64,000 nucleotides of DNA from positions 186,001 through 250,000 of the forward strand of contig NZ_JAQSDA010000007.1 in assembly GCF_029945685.1 (NCBI RefSeq), given 5' to 3'. Position 1 is the stretch's first letter, and the number at the start of each line of letters is the position of its first letter. The translations under genes and the position numbers were made by a program. The notes under the pieces were generated by a model. It worked only from the letters and a program-made list of their open reading frames with translations, made no database searches and was not told where the DNA came from. The DNA is from Polaromonas sp. (GTDB lineage Bacteria > Pseudomonadota > Gammaproteobacteria > Burkholderiales > Burkholderiaceae_C). This document shows positions 55,300 through 63,169 of this stretch, piece after piece.

Positions 55300-56796
55300 T
55301 CACCTCTCCTGCACCGCCCACTGGATCAATGCATCCAGCGCCGGCCGCGCCGCGATCGCATTCGGATGGTTGACCATGCCGACCACGATGTAACGCGCGC
55401 CGCTGGCGCCGTTGGCGTAACCGGCCACGGCCGTCACGTCGCGCAGCGAGCCGGTTTTCATGAAGGCCTGTCCGGTGACCGCGGTAGCGCGGTTGCGCAT
55501 CGTGGCGTCCACGCCGGCGATCGGCAGGGAGTCGAGCAGGTCCTGCGCGACGCGGCCTTGCGCAGCGACCTGCAGCATGGCTGCCAGGCTGGCGGCGCTG
55601 ATGCGTTCGACGCGGCTCAGGCCCGAGCCGTTGTCCATCACCGGGGCCTCCTGCCGGGGCAGGATTTTTTTCCACCAGGCCGCCAGCGCGGCACGGCCGG
55701 CTTCTGGCGTGCCTTGCGGGTTGTCGCCCGGCTGGGCGTTGCGCCCCAAGGTGAGGAAGAGGTGCTGGGCCATCACGTTGTTGGAGAACTTGTTGACGTC
55801 ACGCACGATGTCGCGCAGCGGCAGCGAAGGCGCGTCCAGGCGCAGCGGCGCTTTTTCACCCGACAGCGTGCCGCGGGCGCGCAGCATGGCCAGCTCGGCC
55901 GGTGTGGCGTCGCGTGCGCTGCCGGTCAGCAGGCCGCCGAGCGCGCGCCACGAGCCTTCGATGGCGCGCGCCGCAAAGCTGGCGGGCTCGGCGTACGCCG
56001 TGGGCCAGAGGCGTTCGCCGCAGGCCGCCGAGTAGCTGCCGGCGAACTGGATGCGGTCGGGGCTGTGCACGCTGGCGCGCAGCTCGCTGCGCCAGTCACC
56101 GCAGCGGCTCACACGTGCCAGCGGCACCGTGTCATCCACCAGCAGGCCGGCCATGGGCGGCTCGCTCTGAACCCGCGCGTGGCCGTTGGCCGGGTCGGGC
56201 GTGAAGCGCATCACCAGCGACTTGAAGTTGATCAGCAGGGCATCGGGGCGCGCGTTGTAGGGTCGCAGCGGCTCGCCGTCGAACTCGCCGGCGTCCAGTG
56301 CCGGCACCAGGAAGGCGCTGCGGTCCAGCACGATGTCGCCGCGTATCACCTTCACGCCGCTGGCCTGCACCTGGCCCAGCAGCGCCTGCAGCCGCTCGAC
56401 CACCAGCTTGGGGTCGCCGCCGCCGCGCACCACCAGGTTGCCGTGCAGAATGCCCTCCGACAGGCTGCCGTCCAGCGTCAGGCGGGTGTTCCAGGTGTAG
56501 TCGGGTCCGAGTACGTCGAGTGCGGCGTAAGTGGTCACCAGCTTCATGACCGATGCCGGGTTCATGGGCACCGTGCTGCGGTGTTCCAGGCGCGGCGGTT
56601 GCCGGCCCGAGGCGTCCAGCACCAGCAGCGTGACGGCGTCCGGCGGAACCTGCGCACGCACCAGGGCCTTGGCGATGGCCGGGGGCAGGGCCAGTTTGGG
56701 GGCGCGCACGGCTTTCTGGGCCAGTACCCAGCCGGGGGCCAGGCTCAGGGCGAGCGCGGCAGCCAGCCGGCAGAGCAACAGGGGAGAGGGGAGCAT
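55300..56796 (-). CDS. dacB: D-alanyl-D-alanine carboxypeptidase/endopeptidase (PBP4, DacB family)
   Basis: An exported penicillin-binding protein of 498 residues that trims peptidoglycan cross-links. A signal peptide occupies about 1-26. The SxxK motif is SVMK (S82 nucleophile, K85), SxN is SNN in FSNNVMAQHLF, and KTG is FMKTGSLRD. A long insertion domain between the first two motifs is typical of the PBP4 class. The reverse-strand gene ends at 55300 after the repeat-filled gap. The MITE-like element lies just upstream of its start. Confidence 0.95.
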   Translation of the reverse strand: MLPSPLLLCRLAAALALSLAPGWVLAQKAVRAPKLALPPAIAKALVRAQVPPDAVTLLVLDASGRQPPRLEHRSTVPMNPASVMKLVTTYAALDVLGPDYTWNTRLTLDGSLSEGILHGNLVVRGGGDPKLVVERLQALLGQVQASGVKVIRGDIVLDRSAFLVPALDAGEFDGEPLRPYNARPDALLINFKSLVMRFTPDPANGHARVQSEPPMAGLLVDDTVPLARVSRCGDWRSELRASVHSPDRIQFAGSYSAACGERLWPTAYAEPASFAARAIEGSWRALGGLLTGSARDATPAELAMLRARGTLSGEKAPLRLDAPSLPLRDIVRDVNKFSNNVMAQHLFLTLGRNAQPGDNPQGTPEAGRAALAAWWKKILPRQEAPVMDNGSGLSRVERISAASLAAMLQVAAQGRVAQDLLDSLPIAGVDATMRNRATAVTGQAFMKTGSLRDVTAVAGYANGASGARYIVVGMVNHPNAIAARPALDALIQWAVQER

Positions 56797-56811
56797 GGCT
56801 GATTATCGGCC

Positions 56812-56976
56812 TAGTACTGCAGCACGGAAGTAGCGAAACAAAATGAAAGAGATGACTTCGTGCCCAGGGCAAGGCGCAAGCCGCAGCGAAGGCTGTACGC
56901 CTTCGCAAGGATGGCAACGCCGCCATGGGTGCGAAGGCGCGCTTTCATGTTTCGATATTTTCGGGTTGCAGTACTA
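56812..56976. repeat. 165-bp MITE-like palindromic element
   Basis: The element starts TAGTACTGCA and ends TGCAGTACTA. The ends extend as inverted repeats of about 37 bases (CGAAAC and TGAAAG on the left; CTTTCA and GTTTCG on the right). The inner part pairs too (CTTCGTGCCCAGGGC with the complement of GCCATGGGTGCGAAG), and a central hairpin CGAAGGC TGTAC GCCTTCG closes it. It carries no gene. It sits between dacB and the divergent EamA gene and may influence both promoters. Confidence 0.8.
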
Positions 56977-57013
56977 ATCCTGCGAAGCAGCCGCTTGCCC
57001 GGATAATCGACCC

Positions 57014-58033
57014 ATGCGTTTTTCTCCCAAGACGGTCGGCGTGCTTGCCGCCATCGTGACCGTCACCATCTGGACCTCCTTCATCGTGATTGCACGTGCC
57101 ACGGCGCACCGCAGCCTCACGCCGCTGGACATCAGCCTGCTGCGTTTCATCGGTGCGGCGCTGGTGCTGCTGCCCTGGGGCGCCTGGCTGGTCTGGCGGC
57201 GCGCGCGTGACAGCCGCCCCGCGCTGGCGCCGCCGAGCTGGCTGGGCCTGTCGCCGCTGGGTTTCAGGCTCACCGCGCTGATCGGCCTGGTCGGCGGTGT
57301 CGGTTACGCCTGCCTGGCCTACAGCGGCTTTTATTTCGCACCGGCGGCCCATGCCTCGGTGCTGCTGCCCGGCACCCTGCCGCTGAGCACCACCCTGATG
57401 GCCGTGCTGATCCTGAAAGACCGTGTGACCCCGGTGCGCGCCATCGGCCTGGGCCTGATTTTTCTGGGCGACGTGATGGTGGGCGGCGCCAGCTTGCTGC
57501 AGGCCTGGACGCAGGCCGGCAGCCAGGTCTGGAAGGGCGACCTGCTGTTTCTCTGCGCCTCCACTTGCTGGGCCGTGTATTCGGTGCTGGTGCGCAAACA
57601 TGCGCTGCAGGCGGTCTCCGCCACCATTGCCATCAGCGTGTTTGCCTTTGTGACCTATGTGCCGGTCTACAGCCTGCTGGCGTATTCGGGCGCCATCGCC
57701 ACCCGGCTGGCCAGCGCGCCCTGGAGCGAGATTGTTTTCCAGATGGTGTTCCAGGGCGTGGGGTCGGTGGTGATTTCGGGCATCACCTTCACCAAGATGG
57801 TCCAGTCCTTCGGCCCGGTGCGCTCAACCATGATCACGGCGGTGGTGCCCGGCCTGTCGGCGCTGGGCGCGGTGATTTTCCTGGGTGAACCGCTCTACTG
57901 GAACCTGCTCGCCGGGCTGGCGCTGGTGACCCTGGGCATTGTGTTCGGCGTGCGTGTGCAGGCCCAACGCGTCCCGGCGGCCGCTCCTGATTTGATAGCT
58001 GGTGGCGCACGGCCCACAAGGGCTAAATCCTGA
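57014..58033 (+). CDS. EamA-family (DMT) transporter with a repeat-encoded C terminus
   Basis: A membrane protein of 339 residues with ten hydrophobic segments in two EamA halves (VGVLAAIVTVTIWTSFIVIAR; LFLCASTCWAVYSVLVRKHALQ). The last 17 residues, APDLIAGGARPTRAKS, are encoded by repeat R1 copy 10, whose TGA ends the protein. The transporter proper should end near residue 322. The substrate is unknown. The gene is preceded by the MITE-like element and followed closely by tsaB. Confidence 0.9.
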   Translation: MRFSPKTVGVLAAIVTVTIWTSFIVIARATAHRSLTPLDISLLRFIGAALVLLPWGAWLVWRRARDSRPALAPPSWLGLSPLGFRLTALIGLVGGVGYACLAYSGFYFAPAAHASVLLPGTLPLSTTLMAVLILKDRVTPVRAIGLGLIFLGDVMVGGASLLQAWTQAGSQVWKGDLLFLCASTCWAVYSVLVRKHALQAVSATIAISVFAFVTYVPVYSLLAYSGAIATRLASAPWSEIVFQMVFQGVGSVVISGITFTKMVQSFGPVRSTMITAVVPGLSALGAVIFLGEPLYWNLLAGLALVTLGIVFGVRVQAQRVPAAAPDLIAGGARPTRAKS

Positions 58034-58041
58034 TTTGATGC
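57983..58041 (+). repeat. Interspersed repeat R1, copy 10 (C terminus of an EamA gene)
   Basis: GCTCCTGATTTGATAGCTG, then GTGGCGCACGG, then AAGGGCTAAATCCTGATTTGA. It is read GCT-CCT, the usual frame, and its TGA is the stop codon of the transporter. It fills the whole gap to tsaB. Confidence 0.8.
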
Positions 58042-58049
58042 ATCAACCC

Positions 58050-58778
58050 ATGAAACTCCTGGCTTTTGACACCAGCACCGACAGCATGTCGCTGGCCCTC
58101 ACCGACGGCCAGCGCATCTGGCAGCACACCGGACCCGGTGGCGCGCAGGCATCCAGCACGCTGATTCCGGCGATTCTCGAGTTGCTGGGCCAGGCCGGGC
58201 TGGCGCTGGCCGATCTGGACGCGCTGGTGTTTGGCCGCGGCCCCGGCTCCTTCACCGGCCTGCGCACGGCCTGCTCGGTGGCGCAGGGCCTGGCGCTGGG
58301 CGCGCGCCTGCCGGTGCTGCCGATGGACACCCTGATGGCGGTGGCCGAGGAGGCCCGCTTCCAGCACGAAGGACCGCAGGCCTCGGCCCGCCTGCAGGTC
58401 ACGGCGCTGCTCGATGCACGCATGGACGAGATGTATGTGCAGCGGTTCGCCTGCGACGCCGGGCGCTGGACCGCGCTGGCCGACTGCGCCCTGATCCGCC
58501 CGGAAGACCTGCAGCCCGATCCGGCGGACGACCTGCTTGCCGGCAATGTGTTCGGTGTCTACGCGGCGCGCCTGCCGGTGTTTCCGGACAGCCTGCTGCG
58601 CCTCACCGCCTTGCCGACAGCGGGGGCCATGCTGCGGCTGGCGCCTGCGTTGCTGGCCGCCGGCCAGGGCGTGCCCGCCAGCCAGGCGCTGCCGCTGTAT
58701 GTCCGTGACAAGGTCGCCCTGACCACCGAAGAGCGTGCCCGCGTCAAGGCCGGCATCGCCTCGGCGGCCGGCCGATAA
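58050..58778 (+). CDS. tsaB: TsaB, t6A biosynthesis protein
   Basis: A protein of 242 residues, an inactive TsaD paralogue that stabilises TsaD and binds TsaE in t6A37 tRNA modification. MKLLAFDTSTDSMSLAL is the ASKHA-fold start, followed by GPGSFTGLRTACSVAQGLALG, the family's best-conserved block, and LDARMDEMYVQRF. An ATG 12 bp upstream would add MHQP. rimI starts 6 bp after the stop. Sua5 at 50990 is the other t6A enzyme in the window. Confidence 0.94.
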   Translation: MKLLAFDTSTDSMSLALTDGQRIWQHTGPGGAQASSTLIPAILELLGQAGLALADLDALVFGRGPGSFTGLRTACSVAQGLALGARLPVLPMDTLMAVAEEARFQHEGPQASARLQVTALLDARMDEMYVQRFACDAGRWTALADCALIRPEDLQPDPADDLLAGNVFGVYAARLPVFPDSLLRLTALPTAGAMLRLAPALLAAGQGVPASQALPLYVRDKVALTTEERARVKAGIASAAGR

Positions 58779-58784
58779 TGAGGC

Positions 58785-59264
58785 ATGAGCGCCGTTCTCC
58801 AGCCCCTGGAAGCCCAGTTCGAACCCATGACCGAGTTGTGGTTCGATGCGGTGCTGCGGGTGGAGGAAAGCGCCTACGCCCACCCTTGGTCACGCGGCAA
58901 TTTCAGCGATTCACTCCACGCTGGTTACCAGGCGCTGGTGCTCACCGGCGGCAGCGGGCCGGACGCGGAACTGCTGGGCTATTTTGTGGCCATGAAAGGG
59001 GTGGACGAAGTGCACCTGCTCAACATCACGGTGGCACCGGTGCACCAGCACCAGGGCTGGGCCCGCGTGATGCTCGATGCGCTGGCGCTCTGGTCGCGCG
59101 GGCAGGGCGCGCAGTGGCTGTGGCTGGAGGTGCGCGTGAGCAACGACCGCGCCAGGACGGTGTACGAGCGTTACGGCTTTCGCCACGTCGGCACCCGGCG
59201 TCAGTATTACCCCGCGGCCCATGCTACACGCGAAGACGCGGTGGTCATGAGCCTGGCCTTGTGA
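58785..59264 (+). CDS. rimI: RimI, ribosomal-protein S18 alanine N-acetyltransferase
   Basis: A GNAT-family protein of 159 residues. VHLLNITVAPVHQHQGWARVMLDAL contains the acetyl-CoA-binding R/Q-x-x-G-x-G/A motif (motif A), and RARTVYERYGFRHVGTRRQYY is motif B with the Tyr that protonates the thiol. The setting, tsaB then rimI, is the usual order in many proteobacteria. The N-terminal EESAYAHPWSRGNFSDSL is RimI-like (HPW). Confidence 0.93.
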   Translation: MSAVLQPLEAQFEPMTELWFDAVLRVEESAYAHPWSRGNFSDSLHAGYQALVLTGGSGPDAELLGYFVAMKGVDEVHLLNITVAPVHQHQGWARVMLDALALWSRGQGAQWLWLEVRVSNDRARTVYERYGFRHVGTRRQYYPAAHATREDAVVMSLAL

Positions 59265-59274
59265 AGGCGCCGCG

Positions 59275-60192
59275 ATGAGCCTGGACCTGGACAAACGCCA
59301 ACGCGCCATGCTGCGCGAAATGGGTGTGCGTCTGTGGCAACCGCCCGCGCCCCCGCCGGCGGTAGTGGATATTGCTATCAATACAGTAGCTGTTGGCGCC
59401 CGTCCTGAAAGGGCTGAAGCACGATTGGATGCTGAGGCCGAACCGGCACGTGCGCCCGCACCCACCGCCGCACCGGCGCTGCGACCGGTACCGGCCCAAG
59501 CGCCGGTGTCGCGCCCGACGCCCGGACTGCAGCCGCGTCCGGAGGGCGTGGAGCGTATGGACTGGCCCGCGCTGCAGGCTGCGGTGGCGGGCTGCCGCGC
59601 CTGCGCCCTGTGCGAAAACCGTAAAAACACGGTGTTTGGTATCGGACCGGCGGCCGCCGACGGCGCCGCGCCGCAGGTGGACTGGCTCATCGTCGGCGAG
59701 GCCCCCGGTGAAAACGAGGACCTTGCCGGCGAACCCTTTGTCGGCCAGGCCGGCAAGCTGCTCGACAACATGTTGCTGGCCATGGGGCTGCAGCGCGGCA
59801 GCGACGCCAGCGTGCCGCGTGCCGGCCTGTCAACCAGCCTTTTCATCACCAACGTTCTCAAGTGCCGCCCGCCGGCCAATCGCAACCCGGATCCGGCGGA
59901 AGTGGCGCAGTGCGAGCCTTACCTGAAACGCCAGGTCGAGCTGCTGCAACCGAAAATCATTCTGGCGCTGGGAAAATTTGCGGCCCAGTCGCTGCTGCAG
60001 GACAGCGTGCCCGAGGTGCAGAAAATCCCGCTCGGCAAGCTGCGCGGCCAGGTGCACAGCTACCTCGGCGTGCCGGTGGTCGTCAGCTACCACCCGGCCT
60101 ACCTGCTGCGCAGCCTGGGTGACAAGGCCAAGGCCTGGGATGACCTTTGCCTTGCCATGGATGTGGCCCCCACGCTCGCTCACTCCGTGTAG
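59275..60192 (+). CDS. udg: Type 4 uracil-DNA glycosylase (Fe-S), with repeat-derived ends
   Basis: A protein of 305 residues that removes uracil from DNA. The Cys ligands of the [4Fe-4S] cluster are visible (CRACALCENRKNTVFG, LKCRPPANRNP and a later Cys). GEAPGENEDLAGEPFVG is the catalytic and uracil-pocket motif, and SYHPAYLLR holds the C-terminal catalytic His. Residues about 34-53 (AINTVAVGARPERAEA) are encoded by repeat R1 copy 11, inside a disordered Ala/Pro-rich N terminus. The last residues, APTLAHSV, and the TAG stop come from repeat R2 copy C. The enzyme core itself is intact. rimI is 10 bp upstream. Confidence 0.94.
   Translation: MSLDLDKRQRAMLREMGVRLWQPPAPPPAVVDIAINTVAVGARPERAEARLDAEAEPARAPAPTAAPALRPVPAQAPVSRPTPGLQPRPEGVERMDWPALQAAVAGCRACALCENRKNTVFGIGPAAADGAAPQVDWLIVGEAPGENEDLAGEPFVGQAGKLLDNMLLAMGLQRGSDASVPRAGLSTSLFITNVLKCRPPANRNPDPAEVAQCEPYLKRQVELLQPKIILALGKFAAQSLLQDSVPEVQKIPLGKLRGQVHSYLGVPVVVSYHPAYLLRSLGDKAKAWDDLCLAMDVAPTLAHSV
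59374..59432 (+). repeat. Interspersed repeat R1, copy 11 (in frame in udg)
   Basis: GCTATCAATACAGTAGCTG, then TTGGCGCCCG, then AAAGGGCTGAAGCACGATTGGA. The first 17 bases are the exact reverse complement of the first 17 bases of copy 1. The frame is again GCT-ATC. Confidence 0.8.
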
Positions 60193-60260
60193 CTCGCTGC
60201 CCCCCGAGGGGGCGCTGCGCCTGCGGACTGGCAGAGCCAGATCCGCGGCCCCGGCTGGTT
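60166..60260 (+). repeat. Interspersed repeat R2, copy C (3' end of udg and beyond)
   Basis: GCCCCCACG, then CTCACTCCGTGTAGCTCGCTG, shortened here, then CCCCCCGAGGGGGCGCTG and CGCCTGCGG. Its first bases encode the end of the glycosylase and its TAG is the stop. Confidence 0.75.
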
Positions 60261-60285
60261 GGGGAGGAAATTCCTGCGCTGCGTC

Positions 60286-61170
60286 TTACTTGGCCGCTGC
60301 CCGCTGCGGCGCCAGCACCGAGGCAATCGCCACCACCATCAGCACCACGGCGGCCCAGTCCTGCCAGTGCAGGACCTCGCCCAGGCCCAGCGCGCCGGTG
60401 AACACGCCGAGGATGGGAATCATCATCACGCTCAGGGTGGAGGCAATAGGCGGCAGGCTGCGCGCCAGGAAAAACCAGGCCGCGTGGGCAAAACCGAAAA
60501 TGATCACGGCGTTGTAGAGAATCGAGGCCCAGCTCACAGCCGGCGGCGCCTTCCACTGCGGCATTTCAAAGAGCGCGCTCAGCCCGGTCATCACCACCGC
60601 CGTCATCACCGTCATCCAGAAGGAAATCGTCAGGGTGGCGACCGGCATCGTGGTGTTGCGCAGTTTCTGTGTGCCGACGGCCCAGGTCGCCGCGGCGGCC
60701 AGCGCGCAGAGCACCCCGACGGGCCGGCCCGACAGGTTGGTCAGCTCGTGCCACAGCAGCAGCGACACGCCCAGCGCGGCCGCGGCCACACCCAGCCAGC
60801 TGCGGCGCTGGAGCTGGTTGCCGAAGAACCAGGCACCGAACAGCGCCGAAAAAATCGGCATGGTGTAACCCAGGATGGCAGCCCGCCCGCTGCTGAGATT
60901 TTTCACCGCCAGGATGATCAGCCCGTGCCAGACAAACATGTTGGAAAACGCCAGCCAGAACAGCTCGCGGTACTTCTCGCGCGGCACAAAAAACGGCACC
61001 TTCATCAGCAGCATGGCTGCGCCCAGCACCGGAATGCCCAGCCAGATCGACAGGGCGCGAAAGGTGAGCGGCGGAAAGTCGGCAACGCCGACTTTCATGA
61101 TGGGCCAGTTGATGCCCCAGGCCAGTGTCAGCAAAACCAGCAGGACGAGTTGTTGTCGGCTCAGATGCAT
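60286..61170 (-). CDS. EamA-family (DMT) transporter
   Basis: A membrane protein of 294 residues starting MHLSRQQLVLLVLLTLAWGINWPIMK, with ten hydrophobic segments in two EamA halves (LLTLAWGINWPIMKVG; LCALAAAATWAVGTQKL). The upstream start codon at 61194 would add eight residues. The substrate is unknown. It is unlike the EamA protein at 21346 in sequence but has the same fold. It is convergent with udg. Confidence 0.9.
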   Translation of the reverse strand: MHLSRQQLVLLVLLTLAWGINWPIMKVGVADFPPLTFRALSIWLGIPVLGAAMLLMKVPFFVPREKYRELFWLAFSNMFVWHGLIILAVKNLSSGRAAILGYTMPIFSALFGAWFFGNQLQRRSWLGVAAAALGVSLLLWHELTNLSGRPVGVLCALAAAATWAVGTQKLRNTTMPVATLTISFWMTVMTAVVMTGLSALFEMPQWKAPPAVSWASILYNAVIIFGFAHAAWFFLARSLPPIASTLSVMMIPILGVFTGALGLGEVLHWQDWAAVVLMVVAIASVLAPQRAAAK

Positions 61171-61254
61171 GTCTCCCGGTCTCCGTTGTAGCAAGTGGCT
61201 TGATTGTCCCGCTTTGGCGGGGCACGCGTTTCGGCCACCTTCTTACAATAAGGG

Positions 61255-62079
61255 ATGACCTTTCTCGAGATGCTGGGCGCGGCTGAGCGCCAGAACCAAT
61301 CGATGCTGTGTGTGGGCCTGGACCCGGACCCGGTGAAGTTTCCGGGCCGCTACAAGGGCGACGCCAACAAGATCTACGACTTCTGCGCCGCCATCGTCGA
61401 CGCCACCGCCGATCTGTCGATTGCCTTCAAGCCGCAGATCGCCTACTTTGCCGCGCACCGCGCCGAAGGCCAGCTCGAACGCCTGATGGAGCACATGCGC
61501 CGCGTGGCGCCGCAGGTGCCCATCATCCTGGACGCCAAGCGCGGCGACATCGGCAGCACTGCCGAGCAGTACGCCATCGAGGCCTTCGAGCGTTACGGCG
61601 CCGACGCGGTAACGCTGTCGCCCTTCATGGGGTTTGACTCGGTCGCGCCCTATCTCAAGCACGCAGGCAAGGGTGCGTTTTTGCTGTGCCGCACCTCCAA
61701 CCCCGGCGGCGACGACCTGCAGAACCAGCGGCTGGCCTCCATCGAAGGCCAGCCGCTGCTCTACGAACATGTGGCGCGCCTGGCGCAGGGCCCGTGGAAC
61801 CTCAACGGCCAGCTGGGCCTGGTGGTGGGCGCCACCTACCCGGCAGAGATCGAACGGGTACGTGCGGTGGCACCGAGCTTGCCGCTGCTGATTCCCGGCG
61901 TCGGTGCGCAGGGCGGCGACGCGGTGGCGACGGTCAAAGCCGGCTGGCGGCCGGGCGCACCCATCATCGTCAACTCCTCCCGTGCCATCATTTACGCCTC
62001 GTCGGGTGACGACTTTGCCGAAGCGGCGCGGCGCGAAGCCCTGCGCACGCGCGATCTGCTGCAGGCTGCGCGGGGCTGA
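61255..62079 (+). CDS. pyrF: PyrF, orotidine 5'-phosphate decarboxylase (long form)
   Basis: A protein of 274 residues that makes UMP from OMP. The catalytic DxKxxD array is [12 protein letters not shown] (K at about residue 93). LCVGLDPDP is the N-terminal strand, [12 protein letters not shown] and [14 protein letters not shown] are the mycobacterial/beta-type (type 2) family blocks, and [10 protein letters not shown] closes the phosphate site. The length is that of the long class. Confidence 0.96.
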   Translation: MTFLEMLGAAERQNQSMLCVGLDPDPVKFPGRYKGDANKIYDFCAAIVDATADLSIAFKPQIAYFAAHRAEGQLERLMEHMRRVAPQVPIILDAKRGDIGSTAEQYAIEAFERYGADAVTLSPFMGFDSVAPYLKHAGKGAFLLCRTSNPGGDDLQNQRLASIEGQPLLYEHVARLAQGPWNLNGQLGLVVGATYPAEIERVRAVAPSLPLLIPGVGAQGGDAVATVKAGWRPGAPIIVNSSRAIIYASSGDDFAEAARREALRTRDLLQAARG

Positions 62080-62111
62080 AGCCCAGGCTGCAACCCCGCG
62101 AGCCGACCTCC

Positions 62112-63005
62112 ATGCAACTCAAATGGCTGGAAGACTTCGTGGCGCTCGCGCAAACCCGCAGCTTCAGCCGCGCGGCCGAGTTGCGCCACGTCACACACCC
62201 GGCCTTCGGGCGCCGCATCAAGGCGCTGGAGGCCTGGGCCGGCACGACGCTGATCGAGCGCGAGAAAACCCCGCTGACACTCACTGCCGCCGGCGCCAGC
62301 CTGCTGGACAACGCGCAGCAGATGGTGGGCAACCTGAAGTCCGCGCACGACGAGCTGCTCACTGCCGCCGGACGCCACGAGAACCTGGTCGCGCTCGCCA
62401 CCGGGCGCACGCTGGCGCGCACCCTGGCGGCCGATCTGCTGCTGCGTTTCAGGCCGCTGCTGGGGGAGGGCGAGCTGCGCATCCTGACGCGCTCCCTGAC
62501 CGACACCGCGCAGATGCTGGAACGCGGCGAGGTCGACTTCATGCTGATCTACCATCACCCACTGCTGGCCGTGCGCCTCAGTGCGCGCCAGTACGCGCAC
62601 CTGACGCTGGCCCGGGACCGGCTGGTGCCGGTCACCCGGGCCAATGCCCAGGGGCGCGGGCAGCACCGCTTTGGCGCCAAGGCCGGCACGCCCTACCTGG
62701 CTTTTGCCGGCACCCTGGCGCTGGGCCGCCTGGTGCAGGACCATCTGGCCAACAACCCGCATGCTCCGCGCCTGCAACGGGTGATCGAGTGCGACTCGGC
62801 CGACGCCGTGTACGAATACGCACTCAAGGGCCTGGGGGTGGCCTGGCTGCCGTGGTCCATGGTCTCGGCTGCCTGCAAGGACGGCCAGCTGGTGGTGCTG
62901 GGCGACGCGCACCTGGAGGTCGGCTTCGAGGTGCGGGCTTACCGCGCCAAGCACCGCCTGAACGCGCTGGCCGAACGTCTGTGGCAGGTGATGGCGCAGC
63001 GCTGA
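62112..63005 (+). CDS. LysR-family transcriptional regulator
   Basis: A protein of 297 residues. The winged helix-turn-helix is LKWLEDFVALAQTRSFSRAAELRHVTHPAFGRRIKALEAW (about 3-43), a wording (TRSFSRAAELRHVTHPAFGRRI) typical of the HypT/QseD-like subgroup. An effector-binding domain follows. It lies 32 bp after pyrF and on the same strand, and just before a Bug-type receptor gene it might regulate. Confidence 0.92.
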   Translation: MQLKWLEDFVALAQTRSFSRAAELRHVTHPAFGRRIKALEAWAGTTLIEREKTPLTLTAAGASLLDNAQQMVGNLKSAHDELLTAAGRHENLVALATGRTLARTLAADLLLRFRPLLGEGELRILTRSLTDTAQMLERGEVDFMLIYHHPLLAVRLSARQYAHLTLARDRLVPVTRANAQGRGQHRFGAKAGTPYLAFAGTLALGRLVQDHLANNPHAPRLQRVIECDSADAVYEYALKGLGVAWLPWSMVSAACKDGQLVVLGDAHLEVGFEVRAYRAKHRLNALAERLWQVMAQR

Positions 63006-63029
63006 GCTGTTGCCAAAACAGCCATGGAT

Positions 63030-63046
63030 GGTGCCAGAACGGCACC
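63030..63046 (+). terminator. Possible hairpin after the LysR gene
   Basis: GGTGCC and GGCACC pair around AGAAC. No T-tract follows, so it may instead be a regulatory site before the receptor gene. Confidence 0.25.
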
Positions 63047-63169
63047 AAACGGAAAACCGCCATCAAGACAATGAAAAGGTCTGTGTCCTTTCAGGTGTCG
63101 CGATGTCCGCCCATGCTACGCCAGGATCACCGACGGACCTCCCTTCCCCTGACTGTTGAAAGAAAAACC

